A stretch of DNA of 64,000 nucleotides from Chryseobacterium scophthalmum (GTDB taxonomy: Bacteria > Bacteroidota > Bacteroidia > Flavobacteriales > Weeksellaceae), in NCBI RefSeq assembly GCF_900143185.1, contig NZ_FSRQ01000002.1, positions 62,001-126,000 on the forward strand. The letters are read 5' to 3'. The notes beneath the pieces were generated by a model. The model was not told the origin of the DNA and did not search any database. It was given only the letters and a program-made list of their open reading frames with translations. Of this stretch, positions 53,893 to 62,752 are shown piece after piece. The stretch's first letter is position 1. Every line of letters starts with the position of its first letter. The position numbers and the translations under genes are program-made.

Positions 53893-56274
53893 ATGAAGGT
53901 GAGCGAGAACTGTTTTCATTGCGGACAAGGGATAGAAAAAGAAAGAATTTCTTTTGACGAAAAAATTTTCTGTTGTACCGGCTGCAAATCTGTTTATGAA
54001 ATTTTAAATACCAATAATCTCAGTAATTTTTACGAGCTAAATAAAAAAGCGGGCATCAGACCTGAAGAAAATTCTTCTCAATTTGATTACCTCGACACCA
54101 AAGAAATTTTTGACAGAGTTACAGATTTTTCTGAAGGCAATACAAGTCTTGTCACGTTCAGAATTCCGGTAATCCACTGTTCTTCTTGCATTTGGCTATT
54201 AGAAAGCCTTCATACTTTACATAAAAACATTCATTATTCTCAGGTAAACTTCACAAGAAAGACGTTACAGGTTTCTTTCAATCATAACGAATTAAAATTA
54301 AGCGAATTAGCTAAATTTTTAACCAATCTTGGGTACAAACCCGCAATCAATCTTGAAACAGCCGAAAAAAACGAAGACAATTTAGACAAATCTTTATTGG
54401 TAAAACTTGCGATTGCAGGATTTGCTTTCGGTAACGGAATGTTTTTGGCCTTCCCGGAATATATCGGCGGCGAAGATTACTGGATGGAGCATTACAAAGG
54501 TTTATTCCGAGTCTTAATGTTTTTGCTTTCCGTTCCGGTTGTATTTTATTCTGCATCTGATTATTACAAATCTGCTTGGTATGGTTTAAAAAACAAAATC
54601 GTCAATATCGACGTTCCTATTGTTTTGGGAATTTTTGTGCTGTTCGGAAGAAGTATCTATGAAATCGCTACCGATTACGGTCCGGGATATTTTGATACTT
54701 TGTGCGGACTTCTGTTTTTCATGCTTTTAGGAAAAATCTTCCAGAAAAGAACGTACAGTTCGCTTTCTTATGACAGAGATTATAAATCATTTTACCCGAT
54801 TGCAGTAACTAAAGTTGATTTTAATGGAAAGCAGGAGAACATTTTGCTTTCAGAAATTAAAATTGGTGACAGAATTTTAGTAAGAAACCACGAAATCATT
54901 CCTGTAGACGCCATTTTGATTAGCGGAAACGGAAATATCGACAATAGTTTTATCACAGGAGAAAGTGAAAGTATTTCTAAAAATCCGGGGGATAAAATCT
55001 TTGCCGGAGGAAAGCAGATCGGTTCATCTTTGGAGCTTGAAGTTATTAAAAACGTTGACCAAAGTTATCTTACCCAACTCTGGAATAAAGAAGCTTTCAA
55101 AAAACACGAGACCGGACTTGATACTTTAATCAACGACATCAGTAAATATTTCACCTTTATTATTTTAGGAATTGCGCTTGTTGCCGGAATTTATTGGTAC
55201 TTCATTGATTTGGAAACCATGTTCCAGGTTATCTCTGCCGTTTTAATTATTGCCTGTCCTTGTGCTTTGGCATTGTCTTCTCCGTTTACTTTCGGTCACA
55301 TTATGAGAATTTTAGGCCGAAATAAATTTTACGTAAAAGATACTTTAACGATTGAAAAAATTGCAAAAGTCGATACTTTAGTTTTCGATAAAACCGGAAC
55401 AATTACTCACAGAAAAAAATCAAACATCAGATACGAAGGTTCTGAAATTCAGGAATTTGATTTATTAAATATTAAAAGTTTAGTTAAAAACTCAAATCAT
55501 CCGCTTTCCAAATCTTTGTATGAATTTCTGGAAGTAAAAGATGATTATTTCCCTGTTGATAATTTTGAAGAAATCTCAGGAAAAGGCTACGAAGCAAGTG
55601 TACGAGGAAATATTTATAAAATAGGTTCTGCAAAATACAATAATCAGGAGTCTAAAAATCTTGAAACTGCAGTTTACATCAGCAAAAACAATGAGTTTAT
55701 CGGAAAATTTATTTTTAAAAATGAATACCGAGAAAACCTTAGAAATCTTTTCACAAAACTGATCAATTATAAGATTTTCATTCTGAGCGGAGACAATTCT
55801 TCTGAAGAAAATCAGCTTAAAGAAATCATCCCCAATTACAGCTCGATGGCGTTTAACCAAAACCCAGAAGACAAACTGAATTACATCAAGGATCTTCAGG
55901 ATAAAGGCTTAAAAGTAATTATGCTTGGTGACGGTTTAAATGATGCCGGAGCTTTAAAACAAAGTAACGTAGGAATCGCAATTTCTGACGACAGCAACAG
56001 CTTTACACCATCTTCGGATGTCATTATGAATGGAGAAAAAGTATCACAACTTGATAATTATTTAAACGTTTGTAAAGGTTCGATCACCATTGTAAAACTG
56101 ACCTTCCTGATTAGTTTTTTATACAATGTTGTTGGTTTAACCTTTGCTGTAACCGGAAATATGAGTCCGCTATTTGCAGCTTTAATTATGCCTGCAAGTT
56201 CGATTACCGTCATTTCTTTCACAACGATTTCTACCTGGATTCTTGGGAGAAAATATTTCAAAAAACAGCCTTAA
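53893..56274 (+). CDS. ccoI: Heavy-metal P-type ATPase for cbb3 oxidase assembly (CcoI/FixI type)
   Basis: The 793-residue copper-type P1B-ATPase supplies copper for maturation of cbb3 oxidase. It has an N-terminal cysteine-rich domain (CFHCGQG, about 7-13, and CCTGC, about 27-31), a metal-binding domain with HCSSCIWLLE (about 95-104), eight membrane helices, the transmembrane metal motif CPC at about 453-456, the phosphorylation motif DKTGT at about 499 and GDGLNDAGAL at about 678. The CPC motif and gene order before ccoS-ccoNO match FixI/CcoI. It begins the cluster and is divergent from the Crp-family gene. Confidence 0.95.
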   Translation: MKVSENCFHCGQGIEKERISFDEKIFCCTGCKSVYEILNTNNLSNFYELNKKAGIRPEENSSQFDYLDTKEIFDRVTDFSEGNTSLVTFRIPVIHCSSCIWLLESLHTLHKNIHYSQVNFTRKTLQVSFNHNELKLSELAKFLTNLGYKPAINLETAEKNEDNLDKSLLVKLAIAGFAFGNGMFLAFPEYIGGEDYWMEHYKGLFRVLMFLLSVPVVFYSASDYYKSAWYGLKNKIVNIDVPIVLGIFVLFGRSIYEIATDYGPGYFDTLCGLLFFMLLGKIFQKRTYSSLSYDRDYKSFYPIAVTKVDFNGKQENILLSEIKIGDRILVRNHEIIPVDAILISGNGNIDNSFITGESESISKNPGDKIFAGGKQIGSSLELEVIKNVDQSYLTQLWNKEAFKKHETGLDTLINDISKYFTFIILGIALVAGIYWYFIDLETMFQVISAVLIIACPCALALSSPFTFGHIMRILGRNKFYVKDTLTIEKIAKVDTLVFDKTGTITHRKKSNIRYEGSEIQEFDLLNIKSLVKNSNHPLSKSLYEFLEVKDDYFPVDNFEEISGKGYEASVRGNIYKIGSAKYNNQESKNLETAVYISKNNEFIGKFIFKNEYRENLRNLFTKLINYKIFILSGDNSSEENQLKEIIPNYSSMAFNQNPEDKLNYIKDLQDKGLKVIMLGDGLNDAGALKQSNVGIAISDDSNSFTPSSDVIMNGEKVSQLDNYLNVCKGSITIVKLTFLISFLYNVVGLTFAVTGNMSPLFAALIMPASSITVISFTTISTWILGRKYFKKQP

Positions 56275-56383
56275 AACCCCTTATTTAGACTGATTTTAAA
56301 TTAGCCAAACCTAGTATTTCGTGATAATTGTCATTATTTTTCACTAATTTTGAACCCCGAAAATAGGTTAATTTTGTTGTCAG

Positions 56384-56605
56384 ATGGATATTCTATATTT
56401 AATGATCTTATGCAGCGTTTCTTTGGCTGTAGTTTTTCTGGTCGTATTTATAGTTTTCGCCAGAAAAGGGCAGTTTGAAGATGACGAATCTCCAGCTGTG
56501 AGAATACTTTTTGACTCCGATGAAATAAAGGAAAAAGAAGACACTGGCAACAACAACGATAAGAAAAAAGGAGATAATAATAAATTTGAAGAAAAAAGTG
56601 AATAG
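56384..56605 (+). CDS. ccoS: cbb3 oxidase maturation protein CcoS
   Basis: The 73-residue protein has one N-terminal membrane helix (about 4-26, LYLMILCSVSLAVVFLVVF) and a short acidic cytoplasmic tail (FEDDESPAVRILFDSDE), the CcoS/FixS pattern. CcoS is needed for cofactor insertion into cbb3 oxidase. It lies between the copper ATPase and the fused oxidase subunits, 5 bases before ccoNO. Two TAATTTTG boxes at 56345-56352 and 56369-56376 suggest a promoter before it; -33 spacing is not ideal, so their use is uncertain. Length and charged end match family members. Confidence 0.9.
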   Translation: MDILYLMILCSVSLAVVFLVVFIVFARKGQFEDDESPAVRILFDSDEIKEKEDTGNNNDKKKGDNNKFEEKSE

Positions 56606-56610
56606 TTAAT

Positions 56611-58869
56611 ATGGAGACACAAAAGTTTAGTTATGACAACAGTATTGTTCGTGCATTCCTTTACGCGACCATAGTTTTTGGAATTATAGGTTTCGTGTTT
56701 GGACTTACGGCAGCATTGATGCTTTTCTATCCTGAGCTTCCTGAGTTTTTGTTTGGAACTGACGATACAACAATCAACAGTCTTGCATCAGGAAACATAC
56801 AAGGGTTAATTAATACCAACGGTGCGTTAGGGTTTGGTAGAATAAGAATGCTACACACCAACACGGTAATCTTTGCATTCGTATGTAATATCGTTTATGT
56901 AGGGGTTTACTACTCTACCCAAAGATTATTAAAAACAAGAATGTACAGCGATACTTTATCGTGGATTCATTTCTGGACATGGCAATTTATGATTGTTGCT
57001 ACGTTTATCACATTCTTTATGGGGATCAACACTTCAAAAGAATATGCTGAGCACGAGTGGCCAATCGATATACTAATCGCAGTTTCGTGGATCATTTTCG
57101 GAGCGAACATGATTTTAACGATTGCAAAAAGAAGAGTAAGACATCTTTACGTAGCTATTTGGTTCTATCTTGGAACTTGGGTTGCTGTAGCGATGCTTCA
57201 CATATTCAACAACTTAGAAGTACCTTTAACGTTCTCTGGCTGGAAATCTTATTCAGCGTATGCAGGAGCAAAAGATGCCATCGTACAATGGTGGTATGGT
57301 CATAATGCGGTAGCATTCGTATTGACGACTCCGGTTTTAGGTTTAATGTATTATTTCTTACCTAAAGCGGCTGACAGACCTGTATTTTCATACAAACTAT
57401 CAATCATTCACTTTTGGTCATTGATTTTCGTATATATCTGGGCTGGTCCTCATCACCTTCAGTATACAGCTTTACCGGCATGGGCACAAGCAGTGGGAAC
57501 TGGATTCTCAATTATGCTTATCGCTCCATCTTGGGGAGGAATGCTGAATGGTCTTCTTACATTAAGAGGAGCTTGGGATAAAGTAAGAGAAAATCCTATC
57601 TTGAAATTCTTCGTAGTTGCAGTTACTTGTTATGGTATGGCAACATTTGAAGGACCTCTTTTGGCAACAAAAAACATCAATAAAATTGGTCACTTTACAG
57701 ACTGGGTTATCGGTCACGTACATTTAGGAGCATTAGGATGGAATGGTTTCATGGCATTCGGTGTTATCTATTATTTGGTACCGATCATGTGGAGAACCAA
57801 AATGTGGTCTGTAAAATTAGCTAACTGGCATTTCTGGTTGGGTACTTTAGGGATTATTTTCTACGCAGTACCAATGTATATCGCAGGATTTACTCAAGGT
57901 TTGATGTGGAAACAATTCAACCCGGACGGAACTTTATTGTGGAAAAACTGGTTAGATACTGTTACTGCAATTATTCCTTACTTTAAAATGAGATTCTTAG
58001 GTGGTTTATTCTATCTTTCAGGAGGTCTTTTAATGGTAGTGAACGTTTACATGACAATCAAAAAAGGATCTTTCCAAAAAGAAGTTCCTGCAGAAGCACC
58101 TGCTTTGGCTAACATCAGCAACAGACGTAAAGAAGGAGAAGGTCTTCACCTTTGGTTAGAAAGAATGCCAATCTTGATGACAGTTTTAGCATTACTTACT
58201 ATCTCTATAGGAAGTATGGTAGAAATTATTCCTACTTTATCATTAAAGAAAAGTGTACCTACAATTTCTGCGGTGAAACCTTATTCACCATTAGAATTAG
58301 AAGGTAGAGATTTATATATTCGTGAAGGTTGTAACGCTTGTCACTCACAAATGGTAAGACCATTCAGAGACGAGATTGTAAGATTTAACGGTAAAAACGG
58401 ACAGTACTCTAAAGCTGGAGAATTTGTTTACGACAGACCTTTCCTTTGGGGATCTAAAAGAACTGGACCAGATTTACATAGAGAAGGTGGTAAAAACCCA
58501 AGTTCTTGGCACTACAAGCATATGTATAACCCAAGACAAACGTCTGCAGGTTCTATTATGCCACGTTACCCATGGTTGATTTCAAATAATCTTGACCGTT
58601 CTCAAATGGTAGACAAAATCAAGTTCATGAAAAATACCTACGATGTACCTTATACAAAAGCTCAGATTGATACTGCAGATAAATGGGCAGACAATCAGGC
58701 AGCGAAAATTGTAAAAGATATCTTCGTAGAAGCGGCTGACGTTAAAAAAGTGTACGAGAACAAACCTAAAGGAGAATTAGAGAAAAAAGAGATTATCGCT
58801 CTTATCGCTTATCTTCAGAGATTGGGTACTGATATTAAAACGACAGAAATAAAAACAGCTAGTAACTAA
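56611..58869 (+). CDS. ccoN: cbb3-type cytochrome c oxidase, fused subunits I and II (CcoN-CcoO)
   Basis: The 752-residue protein joins the haem-copper subunit CcoN (residues 1 to about 510; histidines in WWYGHNAVAF, GPHHLQYT and VIGHVHLGALGWN) to CcoO, a mono-haem cytochrome (residues about 550-752; CNACHSQMVRPF at about 573-577 with CxxCH). A linker of about 30 residues lies between. The fusion is typical of Bacteroidota cbb3 oxidases. It is the terminal oxidase catalysing reduction of oxygen with high affinity, coupled to proton translocation, in the inner membrane. The gene may be called ccoNO. Confidence 0.97.
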   Translation: METQKFSYDNSIVRAFLYATIVFGIIGFVFGLTAALMLFYPELPEFLFGTDDTTINSLASGNIQGLINTNGALGFGRIRMLHTNTVIFAFVCNIVYVGVYYSTQRLLKTRMYSDTLSWIHFWTWQFMIVATFITFFMGINTSKEYAEHEWPIDILIAVSWIIFGANMILTIAKRRVRHLYVAIWFYLGTWVAVAMLHIFNNLEVPLTFSGWKSYSAYAGAKDAIVQWWYGHNAVAFVLTTPVLGLMYYFLPKAADRPVFSYKLSIIHFWSLIFVYIWAGPHHLQYTALPAWAQAVGTGFSIMLIAPSWGGMLNGLLTLRGAWDKVRENPILKFFVVAVTCYGMATFEGPLLATKNINKIGHFTDWVIGHVHLGALGWNGFMAFGVIYYLVPIMWRTKMWSVKLANWHFWLGTLGIIFYAVPMYIAGFTQGLMWKQFNPDGTLLWKNWLDTVTAIIPYFKMRFLGGLFYLSGGLLMVVNVYMTIKKGSFQKEVPAEAPALANISNRRKEGEGLHLWLERMPILMTVLALLTISIGSMVEIIPTLSLKKSVPTISAVKPYSPLELEGRDLYIREGCNACHSQMVRPFRDEIVRFNGKNGQYSKAGEFVYDRPFLWGSKRTGPDLHREGGKNPSSWHYKHMYNPRQTSAGSIMPRYPWLISNNLDRSQMVDKIKFMKNTYDVPYTKAQIDTADKWADNQAAKIVKDIFVEAADVKKVYENKPKGELEKKEIIALIAYLQRLGTDIKTTEIKTASN

Positions 58870-58887
58870 TAAAATTAAAAGCTTACG

Positions 58888-59085
58888 ATGATTCCTCAAA
58901 ACTTTAAAGATATATTATCCAATACTGAAAATGCAGGTTTGTATCAAACATTGGCTCTGATTTTCTTTATGTTGTTTTTCGTTGCTTTGATAATCTATGT
59001 TTTTAGCAGGCCTAAAAAATATTACAAAGAAGAAGAGCACGCTCCGCTTGGGGATGACGAAGATGATTTTAATTTAAAAAATTAA
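58888..59085 (+). CDS. ccoQ: Small cbb3 oxidase subunit (CcoQ/CcoP-associated)
   Basis: The 65-residue protein has a single membrane helix (about 18-39, QTLALIFFMLFFVALIIYVF) and an acidic tail. Its place between ccoNO and ccoP and its size match the small CcoQ-type subunit, which stabilises the oxidase. Sequence identity of such proteins is low, so the symbol rests mainly on position. The short gaps of 18 bases before and 10 after show that it is part of the cluster. The tail, rich in Glu and Asp (HAPLGDDEDDFNLKN), would be in the cytoplasm. Confidence 0.82.
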   Translation: MIPQNFKDILSNTENAGLYQTLALIFFMLFFVALIIYVFSRPKKYYKEEEHAPLGDDEDDFNLKN

Positions 59086-59095
59086 ACTATTTATT

Positions 59096-59974
59096 ATGAG
59101 ACAAAGAACACCGGTTGTTGTAAACATTTTAATAATAACAGTATTATTAGTAATATTTTATTATTTATTTGTTCAGAGCTACTCGTTTTTAGCTTCACCA
59201 TATTTCTGGGGAACTGTTGTGATCAGTGCTATTTTAGCATACATTCACAGCGCTATCGGAGATTTGATTGAGAACAATAAATTTAAAAAATTAACGGCTG
59301 AAGAAAAGTCTGCTTACTTAGCTGAAAAGAAAATTCCTTTCTTGAGAAGACAGTATGATGCAGCTTTCAAAAAGCAATCAGATACTCACGAAAAAGATAT
59401 TTTGATCGACCACGGTTTCGACGGAATTATGGAATTAGACAATCAATTACCAAAATGGTGGTTAGGTTTATTCTATTTCGGAACTGTATTCTGTATCGTT
59501 TATATCTGTGCTTATGCTTTTACCGATTTTGCTCATCCTATCAGCGAATATGATAAAGAGTATAAGGAACAAGAAGCTGCAATTGCAATATATCTTGCAG
59601 ATCAACCACCAGTAACAATAGAATCAGCAGTTTTCTCTGAAGACAATATTGCAGCAGGTGAAGAAGTTTTCAAAACCAACTGTGTATCTTGTCACTCAGA
59701 CGGTGGTAAAGGAGGTATCGGTCCTAACTTGACAGATAATTTCTGGCACAACCAACCTGAGAAAACATTATTCAAAAACGTATTCCACGTAGTTGAAAAT
59801 GGAGTTACAGGAACTGCAATGCAGGCTTGGGGAAAAAATGGAGTTTTAACCGGTACAGACATTCAGAATGTTGCCGCTTACGTTTACTCTATCAACCAGC
59901 TTAAAAAACCAATTACACCTGCAGAAGGCGGCGCACCACCATATGGTGATGAAGCTCATTGGGAAAAACAGTAA
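59096..59974 (+). CDS. ccoP: cbb3 oxidase cytochrome c subunit CcoP, mono-haem
   Basis: The 292-residue protein has two N-terminal membrane helices (about 9-30 and 36-53) and another at about 124-144 (WWLGLFYFGTVFCIVYICAY), then a periplasmic cytochrome c domain with one haem motif CVSCH (about 196-200) and TAMQAWG with the Met ligand near 242. Proteobacterial CcoP has two haems; the single-haem form is usual in Bacteroidota. It transfers electrons from cytochrome c to CcoN. A terminator-like hairpin separates it from ccoG. Confidence 0.93.
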   Translation: MRQRTPVVVNILIITVLLVIFYYLFVQSYSFLASPYFWGTVVISAILAYIHSAIGDLIENNKFKKLTAEEKSAYLAEKKIPFLRRQYDAAFKKQSDTHEKDILIDHGFDGIMELDNQLPKWWLGLFYFGTVFCIVYICAYAFTDFAHPISEYDKEYKEQEAAIAIYLADQPPVTIESAVFSEDNIAAGEEVFKTNCVSCHSDGGKGGIGPNLTDNFWHNQPEKTLFKNVFHVVENGVTGTAMQAWGKNGVLTGTDIQNVAAYVYSINQLKKPITPAEGGAPPYGDEAHWEKQ

Positions 59975-59997
59975 TTAAAAAAAATAGAAAGTATATG

Positions 59998-60046
59998 AAA
60001 AACATAATTTGTTATTAGATAAAAATAGTAACGAATTATGTTTTTT
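59998..60046 (+). terminator. Terminator-like hairpin between ccoP and ccoG
   Basis: Arms AAAAACATAATTTGTTA and TAACGAATTATGTTTTT pair with one mismatch or bulge across a 14-base loop and a T run follows. It could end the oxidase transcript or allow partial read-through into the assembly genes. Confidence 0.6.
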
Positions 60047-60069
60047 CGTTTTTTAAAACCTAGTAAAAA

Positions 60070-61524
60070 ATGTCAAAAATAGATGAAGACATCGCTCGCG
60101 GTGGACAAGGACAGGTCTTAGACCCTGAAACCTATAGAGATTCTATAGGCACAATGGAACAATCCGGTAAAAGAAAGTGGGTTTTTCCTAAAAAACCAAA
60201 AGGTAAATACACCAACTACAGAAATCTGGTAAGCTATATTTTACTGGTTGTGTATTTTGCCGTTCCATTTATAAAAATCAATGGAAACCCTTTCTTTTTG
60301 TTTAACGTTATCGATAGAGAATTCTTTATTGCAGGACAGCCTTTTTATCCGCAAGATTTTTTCATCCTTACATTAGGCGCTATTGCATCTCTTATTTTCA
60401 TTATTATTTTTACGATTGCATTCGGAAGAATTTTCTGCGGGTGGATTTGCCCTCAGACAATTTTTATGGAATCTGTCTTTCGTAAAATAGAATATCTGAT
60501 CGAAGGAGACCGAAATAAGCAAATGAAGCTTGACAGACAGGAGTGGAATACAGAAAAGATCTGGAAAAGAAGTTTAAAGTGGTCGGTTTACGTTGTTATT
60601 TCTTTAATCATTACCCATTTTATGTTTATGTACATTGTGGGATATGAGGAAGTATTTAACATTGTTTCTGAAGGGCCATTTGCCAATCCTACCAACTTTA
60701 TCGTAATGATTTTATTTACGGCAGCTTTTTACTTTGTATTCGCATGGTTTAGAGAGCAAGTTTGTACATTGGTTTGTCCGTACGGAAGATTACAGGGCGT
60801 TTTAATTGATAAAGAAACCATCAACGTATTTTACGATTTTAAAAGAGGTGAAAACCGTTCTAAATGGAGAAAAGGTGAAGACCGAAAAGCCGCAGGAAAA
60901 GGCGATTGTATAGACTGTTATCAGTGTGTTGTAGTTTGTCCTACCGGAATTGACATCAGAGACGGGCAACAGCTAGAATGTGTAAACTGTACTGCCTGTA
61001 TCGATGCTTGTGACGAAGTAATGGAAAAAGTAGGCTTACCGAAAGGTTTGGTACGTTATGCATCCGAAAAAGAAATAGAAACCGGAGCTCCGTATAAATT
61101 TACCGGAAGAATGAAAGGTTTCGCTGTCGTTTTGGTTTTATTGGTTGGATTCTTAGGATACTTACTTTCAAGCCGTGGCGAGATGGAAGCAAAATTCATT
61201 AAACCGGCAGGAAGTACATTCTTTGTAAGAGAAGGAAAAATCATCAATACGTATAACTATACTTTCTTAAATAAAACAAACGACAAAAAGATTGTTACCA
61301 TTAAAGTAATAGAACCTGCGCATGCAGAAGTGGGTTACAGCGCATCAAGCAAAATTACTGTAGAACGTGACAAGATTTCTAAAGGTACCATCAACATCAG
61401 TTTCCCGGAAGCAGAAATGAATTTGTCTAAACAAAACATCACCATCGGCGTTTATGATATGAAAGGAAAGTTGATCGATTCTTATCAGACGTACTTCGAA
61501 GGACCTTTTAAATTACAGTTTTAA
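60070..61524 (+). CDS. ccoG: cbb3 oxidase accessory protein CcoG (RdxA/FixG), ferredoxin-like
   Basis: The 484-residue membrane protein has several helices (about 48-66, 92-115, 168-190, 208-228 and 348-366) and two iron-sulfur binding groups: CGWICPQTIF and CTLVCPYGRLQ in the membrane part, then CIDCYQCVVVCPTGID with CVNCTACIDACDEV in the cytoplasmic part. CcoG reduces copper for the assembly of the Cu-B centre of cbb3 oxidase. A C-terminal Ig-like domain (NTYNYTFLNKTNDKKIVTIK) is in the periplasm, as usual. It is the first gene after the hairpin and is followed 11 bases on by ccoH. Confidence 0.95.
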   Translation: MSKIDEDIARGGQGQVLDPETYRDSIGTMEQSGKRKWVFPKKPKGKYTNYRNLVSYILLVVYFAVPFIKINGNPFFLFNVIDREFFIAGQPFYPQDFFILTLGAIASLIFIIIFTIAFGRIFCGWICPQTIFMESVFRKIEYLIEGDRNKQMKLDRQEWNTEKIWKRSLKWSVYVVISLIITHFMFMYIVGYEEVFNIVSEGPFANPTNFIVMILFTAAFYFVFAWFREQVCTLVCPYGRLQGVLIDKETINVFYDFKRGENRSKWRKGEDRKAAGKGDCIDCYQCVVVCPTGIDIRDGQQLECVNCTACIDACDEVMEKVGLPKGLVRYASEKEIETGAPYKFTGRMKGFAVVLVLLVGFLGYLLSSRGEMEAKFIKPAGSTFFVREGKIINTYNYTFLNKTNDKKIVTIKVIEPAHAEVGYSASSKITVERDKISKGTINISFPEAEMNLSKQNITIGVYDMKGKLIDSYQTYFEGPFKLQF

Positions 61525-61535
61525 AATTTTAAATT

Positions 61536-61988
61536 ATGAAAAATTTCACTTGGGGACACGGCATTTTTTTAGCTTTAGCCTCTTTCATTATATTTATTTT
61601 ATCAATGGTTTTTCTTTTTCCAAACGGACAGAAAAACTCTGAAATGGTGACCGACAAATATTACGAAGAAGAACTTCTTTACCAGTCTGTAATTGATGCT
61701 AAAAAGCGTGCAGATGAGCTTGCAGAAAAGCCAGCTTATTCTCAATCCCCTGAAGGAATTAAATTAACCTTCCCGAAAGATATCAACAATTCAAATACTG
61801 TGGTAAGTTTTGTTTTAAACAGATCTGATGATCAGAATTTAGACGTTAAAAAAACGGTAAAACTAGATGTGAGCAACTCTTTTGTTATTCCTTCATCAGT
61901 TTTAAAAAACGGAAATTATACCTTAAGACTCCATTGGATAAAAGATAAAATCGACTACAGACTCGATTATGACGTGATATGGAAATAG
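61536..61988 (+). CDS. ccoH: cbb3 oxidase assembly protein CcoH (FixH)
   Basis: The 150-residue protein has a membrane helix near the N-terminus (about 10-29, IFLALASFIIFILSMVFLF) and a periplasmic beta-rich domain. The segment NSEMVTDKYYEEELLYQSVI is the typical FixH start after the helix, and the end WIKDKIDYRLDYDVIWK fits the family. CcoH forms contacts with CcoN during assembly. Its end overlaps the SafE-like gene by 10 bases, so the two are coupled. Confidence 0.9.
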   Translation: MKNFTWGHGIFLALASFIIFILSMVFLFPNGQKNSEMVTDKYYEEELLYQSVIDAKKRADELAEKPAYSQSPEGIKLTFPKDINNSNTVVSFVLNRSDDQNLDVKKTVKLDVSNSFVIPSSVLKNGNYTLRLHWIKDKIDYRLDYDVIWK

Positions 61989-62740
61989 CATTGATTATAT
62001 CTGCAATTGGTTTAGGCTTCGCATCCGGTTTTCACTGTATCGGAATGTGTGGTCCCATTGCGTTATCAATGGGTCTGACCAAAAAGCAAGCTACTAATTA
62101 CTATCTTCAAAATCTTACCTATCAATTTGGAAGAATTGCAACTTACGCTTTTTTAGGCGCAATTTTAGGAATTGTAGGTCAGGGATTTGAGATGGCAGGT
62201 TTTCAGCAATATCTTACGATTGGAGTAGGAATTTTGTTGATTATCATGGCATTATTTTCATTTGGCGGAAAAGATTTTGCTTCAAAAATTCCTTTTATTT
62301 CTAAATTCCTTTTTAAAGTTAAATCAAACCTCGGGAAACTGCTTCAGAGAGCAGATTATCGCTCAAGATTCACCACAGGTATTCTGAACGGATTTTTACC
62401 TTGTGGAATGGTCTATATGGCTCTTACAGCAAGTCTTGCAAGTGGCGGAATTTGGCAGGGCGCTTCTTTTATGGCATTATTTGGATTGGGAACACTTCCA
62501 TTTATGTTTACCGTTGTTTTGGTAGGAAATCTGATGAATCAGGCATTTAGAATTAAAGTGCTAAAATTCGTTCCAGCTGTAATGATCATCCTTGGTGGAT
62601 TGTTTATACTAAGAGGTCTTGAACTTGGGATCCCCTACATTTCTCCACCATCGGAAGCAATGAAGGTTTCTCCTGAACATGATGTGAATTGTCACAACAC
62701 AGAACCGAATCATAAGCATAATCCGGCAACCTGTCATTAA
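61979..62740 (+). CDS. SafE/TauE-like membrane protein of the cbb3 cluster with a His/Cys tail
   Basis: The 253-residue protein has six predicted membrane helices in two bundles. Typical family blocks are GFHCIGMCGPIALSMGL (about 17-33) and GFLPCGMVYMALTASLASGG, each with Cys or Met residues. Its C-terminal 20 residues hold five His and two Cys, which is a likely metal-binding tail. In cbb3 clusters such proteins (the DsbD-like or SafE-like branch) are thought to take part in copper or disulfide handling during oxidase assembly. It is not obviously a sulfite exporter despite the family name. It overlaps ccoH by 10 bases. Confidence 0.85.
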   Translation: MEIALIISAIGLGFASGFHCIGMCGPIALSMGLTKKQATNYYLQNLTYQFGRIATYAFLGAILGIVGQGFEMAGFQQYLTIGVGILLIIMALFSFGGKDFASKIPFISKFLFKVKSNLGKLLQRADYRSRFTTGILNGFLPCGMVYMALTASLASGGIWQGASFMALFGLGTLPFMFTVVLVGNLMNQAFRIKVLKFVPAVMIILGGLFILRGLELGIPYISPPSEAMKVSPEHDVNCHNTEPNHKHNPATCH

Positions 62741-62752
62741 TCAATCCTATTT

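Noticed and set aside
61979..62740. Literal annotation as a sulfite exporter
   Set aside because: Family name only; location in the cbb3 assembly cluster and the His/Cys tail argue for metal or redox handling.
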